DNA of 46,327 bases from the NCBI GenBank assembly GCA_049724395.1, contig JAUGWO010000153.1, forward strand, positions 1-46,327. Direction: 5' to 3'. Shown here piece after piece: positions 45,501 to 46,327 of this stretch (the stretch's first letter is position 1; the number at the start of each line of letters is the position of its first letter). The notes under the pieces were generated by a model. It was not told the origin of the DNA. It ran no database searches and worked only from the letters and a program-made list of their open reading frames with translations. Position numbers and translations under genes: made by a program. Source of the stretch: Spongospora subterranea f. sp. subterranea (lineage: Eukaryota > Endomyxa: Phytomyxea > Phytomyxea > Plasmodiophorida).

Positions 45501-46327
45501 AAAAAACAAATATATATCAGCTCGAATGAATTTCTATAATTAGTTTTGGCCTCGTGACGGTCTGTTTCTATTTCATTTAGCATTTTTGGTTCAACGATTC
45601 CCTAAACGAATTGGTGTGTTAGTCAATTTGTGAATATTTCTGTTTGTCAGATTTCAAATTTTCAAAAGTCCTAGTGCACTTTCATTGTAGAATTGTAATG
45701 GGTCATCTAACAACGTTTAAGTCCCTTGCGTTTCGTCATTGTAAGATTCTGGACATACTAGCGGATTGGAACTGAATAAACAGCGCTGATGATTAGTTTC
45801 CTGTGATTCAACAAAAACAAAGTCTTGAATCTGGAATTTCACTTCCTGCTAAGGTGACGAAGGTAGATGTAGCTTTGTTTGATGAGAAGCTAGCGGAAAA
45901 TATATGGAGGTATTAGAAAAAGAGCTAGAAACGATGATGAAAGATGCACAAGATTAGCTAGAAGAATACCAGTACACACGTTTAAAGAATACAGCAAAAC
46001 GACAAGAGATCAACTAAGAAGGATTGACATATTGCTGGTTGAGATAATGGCTTTGGAAGTTTAATCAACTTCTGATGGTGATGGCCAAAGACGTGGTCAA
46101 TGACCTGTATTTGCAGTGTTTTTATGTTTTAATGACCGGCAAAACCGCCAGTTATACCGGATGGCGTTCAATCTGATCAAATCGGTCAATGGAACAACAG
46201 TCATTCAGGCAGTGTCACCTGTGATTTTGATCAGGCGTTGATCAATCAGTTAAAGGTACATGATGTGTTATCAACTGGCTCTATGATTTGTAGATGTGAC
46301 AGTGTTTTAGATGTTTTTCCTTAGAGA
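45501..46327. other. Right end of the window, nothing firm
   Basis: A plus-strand stretch near 45906-46050 reads as a broken coiled-coil remnant (MEVLEKELETMMKDAQD, then a stop, then LEEYQYTRLKNTAKRQEIN). No family is evident. The rest shows no gene or repeat. Confidence 0.35.

Overview
The window comes from a eukaryotic nuclear genome and looks like an early-diverging, possibly zoosporic (chytrid-like) fungus. The evidence is short GT-AG introns, often 50-65 nt; animal-like conserved genes (an MST/Hippo kinase with SARAH tail, an ankyrin-HECT ligase, an XRCC2-like RAD51 paralogue); small secreted proteins with fungal-style cysteine spacing; and a mix of Ty1/copia, Ty3/gypsy, LINE, mariner, Harbinger-like and Crypton-like remnants. 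The taxonomic call is inference. No rRNA, tRNA or CRISPR was recognised.

Layout. 1-9.3 kb is a repeat graveyard: a near-perfect 50-bp inverted repeat beside a broken copia element, a decayed mariner on the minus strand, a foldback element, two more copia fragments and a rearranged inverted duplication. 9.8-21.2 kb is host DNA: an NT-C2-like gene, an XRCC2-like gene, two divergent small secreted protein genes, an unknown gene with a low-complexity tail, and a gamma-carbonic-anhydrase-family gene. 21.6-27.2 kb is an 18-exon ankyrin-HECT E3 ligase of HACE1 architecture with one apparent 1-nt frameshift. 28.1-30.4 kb is a complete nine-exon MST/Hippo-type kinase. 30.4-35.0 kb holds copia fragments, a 72-bp minisatellite built on a 32-bp palindrome, and a decayed DDE_Tnp_4 transposase. 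35.3-37.6 kb is a seven-exon gene for a predicted secreted protein whose C-terminal half carries three copies of a Cys/WG module I do not recognise. 37.7-46.3 kb is again repeat-rich: a LINE with an internally inverted segment joined to a gypsy element, a Crypton-like tyrosine recombinase, and a decayed P-loop ATPase gene containing an inverted copy of its own middle.

The host genes do not form one pathway: they cover signalling, ubiquitination, DNA repair, secretion and metabolism. Two things stand out. One is the Cys-x4-Cys-x10-Trp-Gly-x12-Cys-x(7,9)-Cys triple-module protein. The other is that inverted duplications and internal inversions recur in at least six separate places. Exon models were built by hand from splice signals, reading phase and remembered protein families; no database search was run.
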